Below the pieces are notes generated by a model. The model did no database searches. It was not told the DNA's origin and was given only the letters and a program-made list of their open reading frames with translations. Positions 42,945 to 52,209 of a stretch of DNA of 64,000 nt are shown piece after piece (the first letter of the stretch is position 1; every line of letters starts with the position of its first letter). The DNA is from JAHRVQ01 sp047616645 (GTDB lineage: Bacteria; Pseudomonadota; Gammaproteobacteria; Pseudomonadales; Azotimanducaceae). Made by a program: the position numbers and the translations under genes. The stretch spans positions 17,724 through 81,723 of the forward strand of contig JBLHIH010000003.1 in assembly GCA_047616645.1 (NCBI GenBank). The letters run 5' to 3'.

Positions 42945-43608
42945 AAACCTAATCCCTTATTTTAATTCTCTATGCTTAACTTTCTCAGCCTGAATCCCTA
43001 AGCTTAGATTCCTAACTATAATTGCCATGCTTCCCGGATATATACTTATCGTGTTGTCCTAAGTAAAACTATCCACTATTAATAGTGGAAATATTCTGGC
43101 GCTCGTTTGTCCGCATATATCAGATATAATATTGCATATGTGATTGGAAAATTAACATAATCTATATTTAATCTCACTTCTCCATTGCTGACATTGTCAT
43201 TTTCAACAGGGTGAAGAACATCCATGTACAAGACGATCGATTAATAAATCTATCACTTCATCGGTGTTATCTACCTTAACAAGCGTTATGCTTTTATGAC
43301 TTTGTTGTCTGCCGGTGTTGCATGCTGATTGAGTTTTTGTCGATTTCTTTCTGTTTGGATCTGCTGATAGTGGATGCTTGAGTGTTGGTAGGCGTGAGAT
43401 TAAAAAGTGCCGCTATGCGCTCTCTAACACGAGCTGAGTCTGGATAGGCATAACCAGTGATGAATACCTAAGGTATATTGACAGAAAAACCGATCAACTT
43501 TTTATCGACTAACGTGCTGGATAGTTACAAAATATTAATACGATCTTTATAAAGCCTTCACACACTCAGTGCAGAATGCTGCCCGTTGAAAAATAAGGAA
43601 TAAGAAAG
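42945..43608. other. 664-bp intergenic region with a perfect palindrome and a possible LuxR-type relic
   Basis: TCCACTATTAATAGTGGA (43072-43089) is a perfect 18-bp palindrome. On the minus strand, about 43370-43467 reads ITGYAYPDSARVRERIAALF followed by NLTPT. That recalls the stretch before the helix-turn-helix of LuxR-type regulators (xLFxLTPxE), but it degenerates at once. The promoter of the porin gene must lie in the last 100 bp. The region marks the left edge of the carbon-type module and probably contains the debris of its insertion. Confidence 0.4.
43072..43089. promoter_or_regulatory. Perfect 18-bp palindrome
   Basis: TCCACTATT/AATAGTGGA with no spacer. It lies 128 bp upstream of the aldo/keto reductase start and 520 bp upstream of the porin. 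Length and symmetry fit a dimeric repressor operator; the regulator is not identifiable. Confidence 0.5.
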
Positions 43609-45138
43609 ATGTTAATGAACAATTACAGCCTGATGTTCTCCTTCAAGATACTGCTGGCTATGGGTCTTTTATTCAGCACGTTGGCGAACGTCTATGCAGC
43701 TGATAAGGCACTGCTCGATATATTGCTAGAAAATAAAGTTATCACGCAAGCGCAGTACGAGAGTCTGATCGAAAAGGAATCACTGACCAAAGATGACCTT
43801 TTCGTCGTGGCGCCAGCAGAAAACATGCCCGCAGAAATTCCAACGAAGTCGCATAGCAAAACATCTCCAGGGAAGTCATACGATGTTAATGAAGTCGATA
43901 TTGTCTTGGATACCGATGCATATATAAAAATTGCCGTGGCGGACGCCGTAGCAGCGAAGATTGACGAGGATTTTCCTGTCGCGTCAAGTTACACAAACAA
44001 GGGCTTTCGACTTGAGAGTCGGGACGGCAATTGGCAAACTAATCTTCAGTGGCGTGCCCAGATGCGCTACACCAATCCGTTCTCGGGCGATCCAAGACAG
44101 CTTGATGACTTCGCAGCCGAGGATTCATCAAACTTCGAATCCCGCCGACTGCGTATGAAAATTGGCGGGCATGGCTACCAACCCTGGTTGAAGTACTACT
44201 TTGAAGTTGACCTTCAGCCAAGCAGAAGCGCAGGCTCCAGCGCAGCTTCATCTAGTGCACGTGTTATAGACTGGCGTATAGATATTGCTAAGTGGGCTGC
44301 CGGTGGATTACGATTCGGACAGTGGAAAATCGACATGAATCGAGAGAGAGTGGATTCATCCGGTCGCCAGCAATTTGTCGAGAGATCAATAGTTAACCGT
44401 ATTTTCACGATTGACCGACAGATTGGCGTTCAATGGCGAGGTCACGCATTTAAGGGTACGGCGGCAGATTTACGATACTACGTTGGTGTTTTCAACGGAG
44501 AAGGTCGTGGCGTACGAAATGCTAATGAAGACATGATGTACGCCGGACGTGTGCAATGGAACTTCATGGGTCGAGATCTTCCATTACGACAGGGCGATGT
44601 CGAATTCACAGAGAAGCCAACAGGTAGCCTGGCATTTGCCGGTATGACGACAAAAGGACCTTGCACACGTTGGTCATCGTCGGGCTGTGGAAACCTAGAT
44701 GGATTCACCTCATCTTCAGTCGCTGGCGTAGACCAGTTTAAAGTCGAGCAAGCTGTCCAGGAATTCGCGTTCAAATATCGTGGTTTCTCAATTCAACAGG
44801 AGTGGCATCGCAAATTCATCGATGATCGAATCGCTGGTAGTAGAAATGATCTAACCGGTTTTTATCTGCAGTCAGGTTATTTTTTCAACAACCTTGTCTC
44901 TTCAGTGCCTGCACCGCTAGAGTTTGCCATTCGTTACGGCTATGTTGAAGAGCCCAATGAAGACGATCAAACATTTTATAATGAGCGTGAAGAGTACACA
45001 ATCGGTGCAAATTGGTACTTCGCGGGTCACAGCAATAAGTTGACGCTTGATTACTCCTTCCTGATTGTCGACGACGATTTCCTAAATGCAGACGATAATT
45101 CGAACCGAGTGAGACTCCAGTGGGACGTCTCTTTCTAA
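43609..45138 (+). CDS. OprO/OprP-type phosphate-selective porin family protein
   Basis: A 509-residue outer-membrane protein with signal peptide (cleavage near VYA-AD, residue 30). Residues 31-60 (LLDILLENKVITQAQYESLI) are the short helical segment common at the mature N-terminus of this porin family. The barrel follows: NWQTNLQWRAQMRYTNPF, FESRRLRMKIGGHGYQPWLK, YYFEVDLQ and a C-terminal VRLQWDVSF ending in Phe, as outer-membrane assembly requires. Family porins are anion-selective. Beside a carbonic anhydrase and SulP transporter it may pass bicarbonate, sulfate or phosphate (inference). Confidence 0.88.
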   Translation: MLMNNYSLMFSFKILLAMGLLFSTLANVYAADKALLDILLENKVITQAQYESLIEKESLTKDDLFVVAPAENMPAEIPTKSHSKTSPGKSYDVNEVDIVLDTDAYIKIAVADAVAAKIDEDFPVASSYTNKGFRLESRDGNWQTNLQWRAQMRYTNPFSGDPRQLDDFAAEDSSNFESRRLRMKIGGHGYQPWLKYYFEVDLQPSRSAGSSAASSSARVIDWRIDIAKWAAGGLRFGQWKIDMNRERVDSSGRQQFVERSIVNRIFTIDRQIGVQWRGHAFKGTAADLRYYVGVFNGEGRGVRNANEDMMYAGRVQWNFMGRDLPLRQGDVEFTEKPTGSLAFAGMTTKGPCTRWSSSGCGNLDGFTSSSVAGVDQFKVEQAVQEFAFKYRGFSIQQEWHRKFIDDRIAGSRNDLTGFYLQSGYFFNNLVSSVPAPLEFAIRYGYVEEPNEDDQTFYNEREEYTIGANWYFAGHSNKLTLDYSFLIVDDDFLNADDNSNRVRLQWDVSF

Positions 45139-45178
45139 TGTAATTGTTGGATACACTTGTCTACATTAGTCTTAAATA

Positions 45179-45202
45179 AAAGGCCTGCGATTGGAGGCCT
45201 TT
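45179..45202. terminator. Intrinsic terminator between porin and LysR genes
   Basis: AAAGGCCT (45179-45186) and AGGCCTTT (45195-45202) form an 8-bp stem with an 8-nt loop, followed by ATTATTA on the plus side and preceded by a TTTATTTAAG-type tract when read on the minus strand. It serves both convergent genes. Confidence 0.8.
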
Positions 45203-45218
45203 ATTATTACAGTGAGTG

Positions 45219-46178
45219 TCAAGGTTGAAACTCACCCACAGTCTTGATCGGAATCACCACGTCACTGAGGTTCTGCGTAACTATCCGGCGAATCTCAATC
45301 GCTAACTCACGAAAGAAGGATTTTTCTGGTGAAGTATTTCGCCATACTAGAACATGATTCCTCACTACATCAATGCCTTCAACATCCGCGATGCGCAGTT
45401 CATTCTCTTCTCGAATCTCAGATTTAACATAGAGTGCTGGTAAGAATGCCGTTCCCATCCCCATCACGACCATCTGCCTCAAAGTATCGAGGCTAGTTCC
45501 TTCAAAGTCACGCCGTACCTCCGCGCCAACTTTCTCACAAAGATCAGCAATCTCCCTGTGAAATAGATGATGTTCACTGATTGTCAGTACTCGTTCTCCA
45601 AATAGGTCAGTGCGATTCAAACGCGGTTTGCTCGCGAGTTTATGTTCCATAGATAACGCAAACTTAAGGGGTTCGCGAAACAATTGAAAAACCGATAGTT
45701 CCTTCGACATAATCGGTTGTGTGCTGAGTATGAAATCGTGCCTACGATCCAACAATCCAGACTCCAGATCGCTCGGTGCTTCTTCTCGTACATACAATTG
45801 CAAGTTCTCGTACTGCGTGTGGATGGGTGGCAGAATATGCGGTAGTAAATAGGGACCGAGGGTTGGCGTTACCCCCAGCCTGTACGTGCCCAGTCCTCCG
45901 CCGGAGAGTGTTCGCGATTTACTGGCGAAACCATGTATCTCCTCCAATACTCGCTTGGCGCTTGGCAACAACTCACGACCCTTTACCGTCGTTGTTGTAC
46001 CTTTCCTGGTGCGCTCAAATAATTGCAAGCCAAGCAGTTTTTCCAGTACCGCCATTTGATTGCTCAATGCAGGTTGCGTGACCTCCAGACGAAAAGCTGC
46101 CTGCCGAAAACTCCCGCATTCCGCGATGGTCGTGAAGTAGCGAATCTGCTTCAAACTCAGACGACTGATAATTTCCAT
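45219..46178 (-). CDS. LysR family regulator, probable regulator of the carbonic anhydrase/SulP genes
   Basis: A 319-residue LysR protein. The N-terminal winged helix reads LSLKQIRYFTTIAECGSFRQ, then TQPALSNQMAVLEKLLGLQL and FERTRKG; the effector domain (about 95-300) follows with LGVTPTLGPYLLPHILP. The divergent neighbour at 46315 encodes a carbonic anhydrase, the layout of LysR regulators that control an adjacent operon. A symmetric element at 46197-46217 between them is the likely binding site. In autotrophs CbbR/CcmR-type LysR proteins sense carbon metabolites; whether this one does is open. Confidence 0.92.
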   Translation of the reverse strand: MEIISRLSLKQIRYFTTIAECGSFRQAAFRLEVTQPALSNQMAVLEKLLGLQLFERTRKGTTTTVKGRELLPSAKRVLEEIHGFASKSRTLSGGGLGTYRLGVTPTLGPYLLPHILPPIHTQYENLQLYVREEAPSDLESGLLDRRHDFILSTQPIMSKELSVFQLFREPLKFALSMEHKLASKPRLNRTDLFGERVLTISEHHLFHREIADLCEKVGAEVRRDFEGTSLDTLRQMVVMGMGTAFLPALYVKSEIREENELRIADVEGIDVVRNHVLVWRNTSPEKSFFRELAIEIRRIVTQNLSDVVIPIKTVGEFQP

Positions 46179-46196
46179 GTTTTTCCAAGATAATTA

Positions 46197-46217
46197 GTGA
46201 TAATAAAATGTTATCAC
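46197..46217. promoter_or_regulatory. LysR-type binding site (GTGATAA-N7-TTATCAC)
   Basis: A perfect 7-bp inverted repeat 19 bp upstream of the LysR start and 98 bp before the carbonic anhydrase start. It contains a T-N11-A core, and a further ACTATCAC half-site follows at about 46240. This is the usual LysR recognition-site layout. Confidence 0.65.
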
Positions 46218-46314
46218 ATTCGTTATTTTATTGATTAACAACTATCACTCTCGCTCACCTATAGTGCGCGCCAATTAGCCATTTGGATCACACAGTGTCA
46301 TTGAGAGTTAAATC

Positions 46315-46983
46315 ATGGAAAAAGTAGTATCAGGGTTTGTTCGTTTTAAGTCTTCTTCATATAAAGAGCGAAAAGAGTTATTCGCGGAGCTCGCCAGTGG
46401 TCAAAGCCCGGAAGTTTTATTCATCACTTGTGCCGATTCACGTATCGACCCGAACCTGGTGACACAAAGTGAGCCTGGTGACCTATTCATTATTCGAAAC
46501 GCAGGCAACATAGTACCTCCACACGCAAGGACAGCCGGTGGTGTTACCGCGTCGATTGAGTTTGCAGTTGCCGCCTTAGGTGTAAAGCACATCGTTGTCT
46601 GTGGTCATTCCGATTGCGGTGCGATGAAGGGCGCACTTAATCCAGCAGGACTCGAGGGACTGCCTCATGTTCAAGAATGGCTCGATCATTCCCGGGCTGC
46701 TGTTGATGTAGTGAGAGCGAAGTTTGGTCAGGCAACGATCGACGAATTGTCGAAGGTGACCAAAGAGAATGTGCTACTTCAAATGCAACATCTGAAAACG
46801 CATCCCGCTGTAGTGAGTAAGCTGAGCACGGGTGAAGTCGACATGCATGGTTGGGTTTATGATATAGAGCACGGCACCGTAGATGCTTATGACGAGGCGC
46901 AGAAATCCTTTGTTCCTGTTGAAGAGCTTTACGCAGATCTTATTCAAAACGCCGAAGCAAATCATCCGCAAGCCGCTAGTTAA
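46315..46983 (+). CDS. Beta-class carbonic anhydrase
   Basis: A 222-residue cytoplasmic zinc enzyme interconverting CO2 and bicarbonate. Zn ligands C39, H98 and C101 are in ITCADSR and VVCGHSDCGAMKG; the catalytic dyad D41/R43 is present; NAGNIVPPHARTAGGVTASI supplies the active-site loop. Size and motifs match the clade that pairs with SulP bicarbonate transporters. The SulP gene starts 80 bp downstream, so the pair is an operon; a LysR gene is divergent. Confidence 0.95.
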   Translation: MEKVVSGFVRFKSSSYKERKELFAELASGQSPEVLFITCADSRIDPNLVTQSEPGDLFIIRNAGNIVPPHARTAGGVTASIEFAVAALGVKHIVVCGHSDCGAMKGALNPAGLEGLPHVQEWLDHSRAAVDVVRAKFGQATIDELSKVTKENVLLQMQHLKTHPAVVSKLSTGEVDMHGWVYDIEHGTVDAYDEAQKSFVPVEELYADLIQNAEANHPQAAS

Positions 46984-47063
46984 CCAAAATCGTGCAGGAG
47001 GGGTTCGCTCAACCTGCACCTTCTTTCTCAATTTTCTGAATCGTTTTACAAAAGGCAACCTGA

Positions 47064-48731
47064 ATGTTTGGTCTTAATACTAAAAACTTGCGTGGTGATT
47101 TATTTGGCGGACTAACCGCCGGTATCGTCGCGCTACCACTGGCACTTGCCTTTGGAGAGGCGTCTGGCGCTGGCCCCATCGCGGGACTTTACGGCGCTAT
47201 TATTGTTGGTTTTCTTGCATCGCTGTTCGGCGGTACAAGTTCTCAAATCTCAGGTCCAACGGGGCCTATGGTTGTTGTGTTCGCGGGCGTGTATGCCACC
47301 TTGAATGGCTCCCCCGAACTGGTTTTTGCCGTCGTTGTATTAGCAGGATTGTTTCAAATCCTTTTTGGCATACTACGTTTTGGTCAGTATATTCGTCTCG
47401 TGCCGTACCCAGTCGTATCCGGCTTTATGAGCGGTATAGGCTGTATCATTATTGCATTGCAGTTCAGCAGGCTTTTTGGTCACGAGCCTGAGGGAGGTGG
47501 AACTATTCCTGCATTAGCAGCAATACCTAGCTCAATTGCTGATCCAAATTTTGTAGCCCTAGCACTTGGCATAGTGACACTAGTGATCGTGTTCAAATGG
47601 CCTAAAACCTTGGGGAAATTTGTACCGGCACCATTGGCTGCACTAATCATTGGCACCATAGCTAGCGCCATGATCGTAGGCGCACCAATCTTGGGTGACA
47701 TCCCTACAGGTTTGCCTTCATTCATCATGCCATCGTTCAGCCAAGATACATTCTTAATTGTCGTTGAAGCTGCTCTAATCCTTGCCATATTAGGTGCGAT
47801 AGACAGCCTCCTCACGTCTTTGGTTGCAGACAACATGACCCGAACAAGGCATAACTCGAACAAAGAATTGATCGGTCAAGGTATTGGCAATACGGTAGCC
47901 GGACTATTTGGTGGCGTTCCCGGAGCCGGTGCGACGATGCGTACCGCTATCAACATTCGAACCGGTGGTTTAACGAAGATATCAGGCATGACACACAGTA
48001 TTGTACTCTTTGCAGTCGTCGTCGCACTGAGTCCATTGGCATCTCAAATTCCTCATGCTGTACTAGCGGGCATCTTGGTCAAAACGGGTTACGACATCAT
48101 AGATTTCGCTTATATAAAACGTGCCCACAAAGGTCCCCGTTGGGATTTGGCGCTTATGGTCCTAGTCATTCTTTTAACGGTCTTTGTTGACTTGATCACG
48201 GCGGTAATGGCCGGTGTCGTGATGGCAGCACTCGCCTTTGTCAAACAGATAGCGGATGCACAACTTGAAGCTCTCGGCGATGTAGATAATAAAGGTTTAT
48301 CGTTCGAACTTACCGAAGAAGAAGTAGCATTGCTCGATAGAGTGGGTAATAAAATCAGCTTGTTTGATTTTGGTGGTCCATTGAGTTTTGGCGCTGCGGC
48401 TGATGTTGGACATCAGGTACGGGAAAAATCGAAGGACGTATCGGCACTGATTCTAGATTTTAGCCAAGTTCCCCACGTTGATGTATCAGCAGCGAGAGCT
48501 GTTGAGACTATTGGCAGCGACGCGCACGCGGCTAACAAAGAAGTTTTCGTGTCAGCTATGAGCGACGATGTCCGTAAAATGCTTAGCGATCTTAATAACG
48601 AATATTGCTTATCTCACGGCGTAAATTTTGAATGTCGCGCGGATGCTATCAAGGCTGCTGTTGAGTATTTGGAGAACATTGATGCCGAATCAGCTTCTGC
48701 TGAGACGCTCGATTTGTACGCCAAAACTTAA
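47064..48731 (+). CDS. SulP family anion transporter with STAS domain (bicarbonate/sulfate type)
   Basis: A 555-residue inner-membrane protein: NLRGDLFGGLTAGIVALPLA at the N-terminus, TM segments to about 410, the family motif SGPTGPMVVV, and a C-terminal STAS domain (about 425-540; LILDFSQVPHVDVSAARAVE). Proteobacterial SulP proteins encoded next to beta-carbonic anhydrases are BicA-like Na+/bicarbonate symporter candidates; sulfate transport is the alternative. It is the second gene of the operon, followed by a long hairpin. Confidence 0.92.
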   Translation: MFGLNTKNLRGDLFGGLTAGIVALPLALAFGEASGAGPIAGLYGAIIVGFLASLFGGTSSQISGPTGPMVVVFAGVYATLNGSPELVFAVVVLAGLFQILFGILRFGQYIRLVPYPVVSGFMSGIGCIIIALQFSRLFGHEPEGGGTIPALAAIPSSIADPNFVALALGIVTLVIVFKWPKTLGKFVPAPLAALIIGTIASAMIVGAPILGDIPTGLPSFIMPSFSQDTFLIVVEAALILAILGAIDSLLTSLVADNMTRTRHNSNKELIGQGIGNTVAGLFGGVPGAGATMRTAINIRTGGLTKISGMTHSIVLFAVVVALSPLASQIPHAVLAGILVKTGYDIIDFAYIKRAHKGPRWDLALMVLVILLTVFVDLITAVMAGVVMAALAFVKQIADAQLEALGDVDNKGLSFELTEEEVALLDRVGNKISLFDFGGPLSFGAAADVGHQVREKSKDVSALILDFSQVPHVDVSAARAVETIGSDAHAANKEVFVSAMSDDVRKMLSDLNNEYCLSHGVNFECRADAIKAAVEYLENIDAESASAETLDLYAKT

Positions 48732-48751
48732 TCACTAACAATACGACACTC

Positions 48752-48845
48752 AAAGCATTATCAACTCGTTTGCGGGCTTCGTCGACGACTAAGTCTTAAA
48801 TTTGATTCAGGTGTTCAGAGCGAATCGAAACGAGTTGATGGCTTT
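48752..48845. repeat. Long interrupted inverted repeat after the SulP gene
   Basis: ATCAACTCGTTT (48760-48771) pairs exactly with AAACGAGTTGAT (48828-48839), and the stem extends with AAAGC (48752-48756) opposite GCTTT (48841-48845). The 56-nt loop is longer than in an intrinsic terminator. It could be a processed 3' end, or the boundary of an inserted segment. Confidence 0.65.
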
Positions 48846-49261
48846 TGGAATCCTCGCTAATGGCTACACTTTCCTGCATCGACGGTAAAGTCCCAAGTCA
48901 GACTTGCCTTCACCCGTCAAAGCAGTGCAGTGTTCTACGAGTAAGGTTTCTCTGACAATTTTACCTCGCCATGTACCGGGCCGAATCGCCACATAAAATA
49001 CCAGTTAGGTATTGGTATGGCAGCGTGATGTCGGATCCAGAGATACAGATGCTTGCTTGTAGGTATCTGTTTTATCCATCTGTTTTATCCATCTGTTTTA
49101 TCGACAATCAAGAAGTCTGCCCATGTTTGAGTGCAGGAGTGTATCAACATTGTCGTCTTCTCATTGAAGACCTCTGTTAAAGTGATAATATCTCTTGTGT
49201 TGGTGTCCGGTTTAACTAGACCATTACAGATACCCATTTTAATTCCTAAGGTATTTGACCA
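48846..49261. other. Intergenic stretch with a 13-bp tandem repeat
   Basis: I see no supported gene. TCTGTTTTATCCA repeats at 49066 and 49079, with a third, partly diverged unit to about 49103. A 69-codon frame from 48971 exists but runs through this repeat and has a random-looking product. AAGG at 49248-49251 may be the ribosome site of the acetyltransferase gene. Confidence 0.6.
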
Positions 49262-49816
49262 ATGCCCCTCGTCATGAATTATCGAATTGCCACTTCTCGG
49301 GATATTCCTGCGATTATATCACTCATGCAATTATCAATTGCTGAGAATATGAAGCAATTTCTGTCCGCTGAAGAGATTATCGCCGCACAAGAAACCATGG
49401 GTGTTGATCGTTCATTAATTGAAGATGGCACTTATTTCATTGTTGAAACGCTTGTTGAGGATGTAATTGTCCTAATTGGTTGTGGTGGATGGGGCAAGAG
49501 AAAAACCTTGTATGGAGGTGATCACACTATTGGTCGCGATGATAGTTTAAGTGATCCGCTATTGGATGCTGCTCGAATTAGGGCAATGTACACTCATCCT
49601 GATTGGGCGCGGCAAGGTGTCGGCACTTATCTACTAGATTTGGGAGAGAGCGCAGCTAAAGATGCTGGGTTTAAAACGATTGAGTTAGGATCTACCTTAC
49701 CAGGTGAACCTTTATACCTTGCTAGGGGCTATATAGAACTCAATCGTGATATCCAAATTGCCGAAAACGGTTCGAAAAATGTGGTGATTAATATGATAAA
49801 GCCCCTTCTAGATTAA
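49262..49816 (+). CDS. GNAT family N-acetyltransferase
   Basis: A 184-residue protein. RIATSRDIPAIISLM opens the GNAT fold; the central beta-strand block is AARIRAMYTHPDWARQGVGT with the R/Q-x-x-G-x-G/A acetyl-CoA pyrophosphate loop, followed by AAKDAGFKTIELGSTLPGEP and YLARGYIE. The FIVETLVEDVIVLIGCGGWG insert with GGDH and the acidic loop is typical of a subgroup of uncharacterised bacterial GNATs. Substrate unknown. ATG 49274 is an alternative start. Confidence 0.88.
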   Translation: MPLVMNYRIATSRDIPAIISLMQLSIAENMKQFLSAEEIIAAQETMGVDRSLIEDGTYFIVETLVEDVIVLIGCGGWGKRKTLYGGDHTIGRDDSLSDPLLDAARIRAMYTHPDWARQGVGTYLLDLGESAAKDAGFKTIELGSTLPGEPLYLARGYIELNRDIQIAENGSKNVVINMIKPLLD

Positions 49817-49899
49817 AAGGCGCTAAAGTGGGCATATGGTGCGTTCTTGACTAAGCTTACAGGGAAGATAGATTTTAAACTTCTCTAAGGACGAATTGC

Positions 49900-52096
49900 T
49901 TGGTTGATGCCGCGCACAATGCAATTGTTAGCATAAGTGAAAAAGGAAAGATTCTCAGTTTAAATTATGCTGCTGTGCAGATGTTCCAATATTCTGAAAA
50001 CGAATTAATGGGGATAAATATTAAAATTCTGATGCCCGCTGAATATGCCCTTGGTCATGATGCTTATCTTTTACATCACGCTGAGACCGGGGAGAAAGCA
50101 ATTGTTGGAACATCTCGCCGTACAAAAGGAAAAAGAAAGTCAGGGGAAACATTCCCCATCCACCTCAGTATCTCAAAGATAGAAATCCAGAGTGAAGTCG
50201 TCTTTATTGGTCACTAATAACTTTGGTACTGGCTTACGTGTAAATTCAAAGTTCTGCGTGATGTTTGGCTTAAAAAGGGCGTTAGTTGAAAATCAGGATT
50301 TGAATAAAACCATTAGGTTATTGTTGACGCTGTTTGTCTCTCCTGAATTAATGCAAGGTGTTATTGCGTCTTTACAAAACACTGATAAAAGTTGGGAAGG
50401 CAATTTTAATCTGATCGATGATAAGGTGGTGGAATGCTTTTCTATGCCTTTGTACGTTGAGGGGAAATATAATGTTCGGGTATGGGGTTTTCGCGATGTA
50501 ACAGAACGTTTTCGTTTAGAGAGTGAAATTTTTGAAGCGAAAGAAATTGCTGTTCAAGCTGCAGAGTCTTAGGCAGGTTTTCTGGCTAGTATGAGCCACG
50601 AAATCAGAACGCCTATGAATGGTGTTCTCGGTATGCTCGGACTTCTTGTTGATGACAACTTGACTGAGGGGTAAGATAGAAAAGCGAGAATTGCTCAGCA
50701 AAGTGCAAAATCACTATTGTCACTTATTAATGACATTTTAGATTTTTCTAAAATTGATGCTGGAAAACTAGAACTGGAAATACTCGATTTTAATCATTGT
50801 TCTCTTTTAGGAGACTTTGTTGGAGCGATGGCTCTGAAAGCACAGGAGAAAAAAAACAGAATTGATTCTTGATGTAAAAGGCATTGAGAGAACAATGGTA
50901 CAAGGTGATCCTGGCCGCTTGCGTCAAGTTTTGACGAATTTAGTTAGCAATGCACTCAAGTTCATTGTAGAGGGTGAAGTAGTCATTCGAGCCAATCTCC
51001 AAGAAATAAGTGGCGAGCTTAGACTCAATTGCGAAGTGATAGATACGGGCATAGGTATTCCAGCAAGTAAACAAGCCCAATTATTTGACTCGTTTACGCA
51101 GGTCGATACGTAGACAACACGAAAGTATGGTGGAACAGGGCTTGGACTTTCAATTGCTAAAAAACTTTGCGAGCTTATGAATGGGCACATAGAAGTTATT
51201 AGTGAAGAAGGTGTGTGTACTTGTTTTACCTTTAATATTGCACTGGGCACAAGTCCTCAGTCTCAATTACTTGCACCTAAAACTCCCTTTTCTGCTGCAA
51301 AGATACTGGTAATAGATGACAATTCAATGAATCGTGCGGTAGTTCAGAGTCAGCTTTCTCATTGGGGAGCCGATGTAAGCGAAGCTGAAAGCGGAAGGCA
51401 TGCGTTGGAGATACTTGCTGACACCAGATCGAGAGATCAATTTGAAACTGTCATATTGGATATGGCCATGCCGGATATGAATGGTGCAGATCTTGGAAGA
51501 ATAATTCGCGATAATCCAGATTACAATGATCTAAAGCTTGTCATGATGACATCAGTTTCTACACAGGGTGATGCAAAATATTTTGCAGACATTGGGTTTT
51601 CCGCATATTTTCCTAAGCCAGCAACAGTGAAAGATCTAATTTAGGTGTGGTCAAAGCTAATAGAAGGGGGCGAGACAGAAATACGTGGGAACCCCCTTGT
51701 CACCAAGCATTATCTTGACCTAGTAACCAAAGAAAATGATATGGGTACAGCTTTAAGCGATGGCTTGACCAGCGATACAGTTCCCCAATGCCGTTTGTTG
51801 TTGGTGGAGGATAATCAAATAAACCAAGAAGTTGCTTTGTCCATGTTGGCGTCCATTGGTCTGAAAGCTGATATTGCTGCAAACGGTTTAGAGGCGCTTC
51901 AATCATTGCAGTCGGCGATGGATGGGGAAGAATACGCATTAGTTTTGATGGACTGTCAAATGCCAGAGATGGATGGTTATGAGGCGAGCAAACCTGTGTG
52001 GATGAGAACATGGCCCTTGTAAACCGCATTCTTCCTGAATGTGAGCGAGAATATTCCTTACTTTCTCAAGAACTTAACAGTTATCTCGAGGCCTAA
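49900..52096 (+). pseudogene. Hybrid sensor histidine kinase, multiply disrupted
   Basis: Reading across frames gives, in order: a PAS domain (NAIVSISEKGKILSLNYAAV), part of a second PAS, HisKA (FLASMSHEIRTPMNGVLGML), HATPase with DTGIGI and RKYGGTGLGLSIAKK, a receiver (ILVIDDNSMNRA), a second receiver (LLLVEDNQINQEVALSML) and an HPt-like tail ending at 52096. Damage: frameshifts near 50200, 50850 and 52000, and in-frame stops at 50570 (TAG where Lys/Glu is usual before AGFLASMSHEI), in LTEG-stop (about 50672), 51111 (TAG where Ser is usual before TTRKYGGTG) and 51642. The N-terminus has no ATG and looks truncated. Substitution-type stops without large deletion suggest slow decay after loss of selection. 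Confidence 0.92.
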
Positions 52097-52209
52097 GCGA
52101 GACCTTGTAAATGGCTAAATATTCTGTATTTATTCAGCGAATAAGCTGTTTTATTTCCGTAATGTAGATAAACTTTGTCCTGCTTTTATGCTAATTCAGG
52201 TTGTCTAAA

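Noticed and set aside
48971..49180. 69-codon frame between SulP and acetyltransferase genes
   Set aside because: Runs through a 13-bp repeat that is not a multiple of 3; no recognisable features.
49900..52096. Stop-codon readthrough or recoding in the hybrid kinase (TAG as sense)
   Set aside because: TAA also occurs in frame, three frameshifts are present, and neighbouring genes use TAG as a normal terminator.
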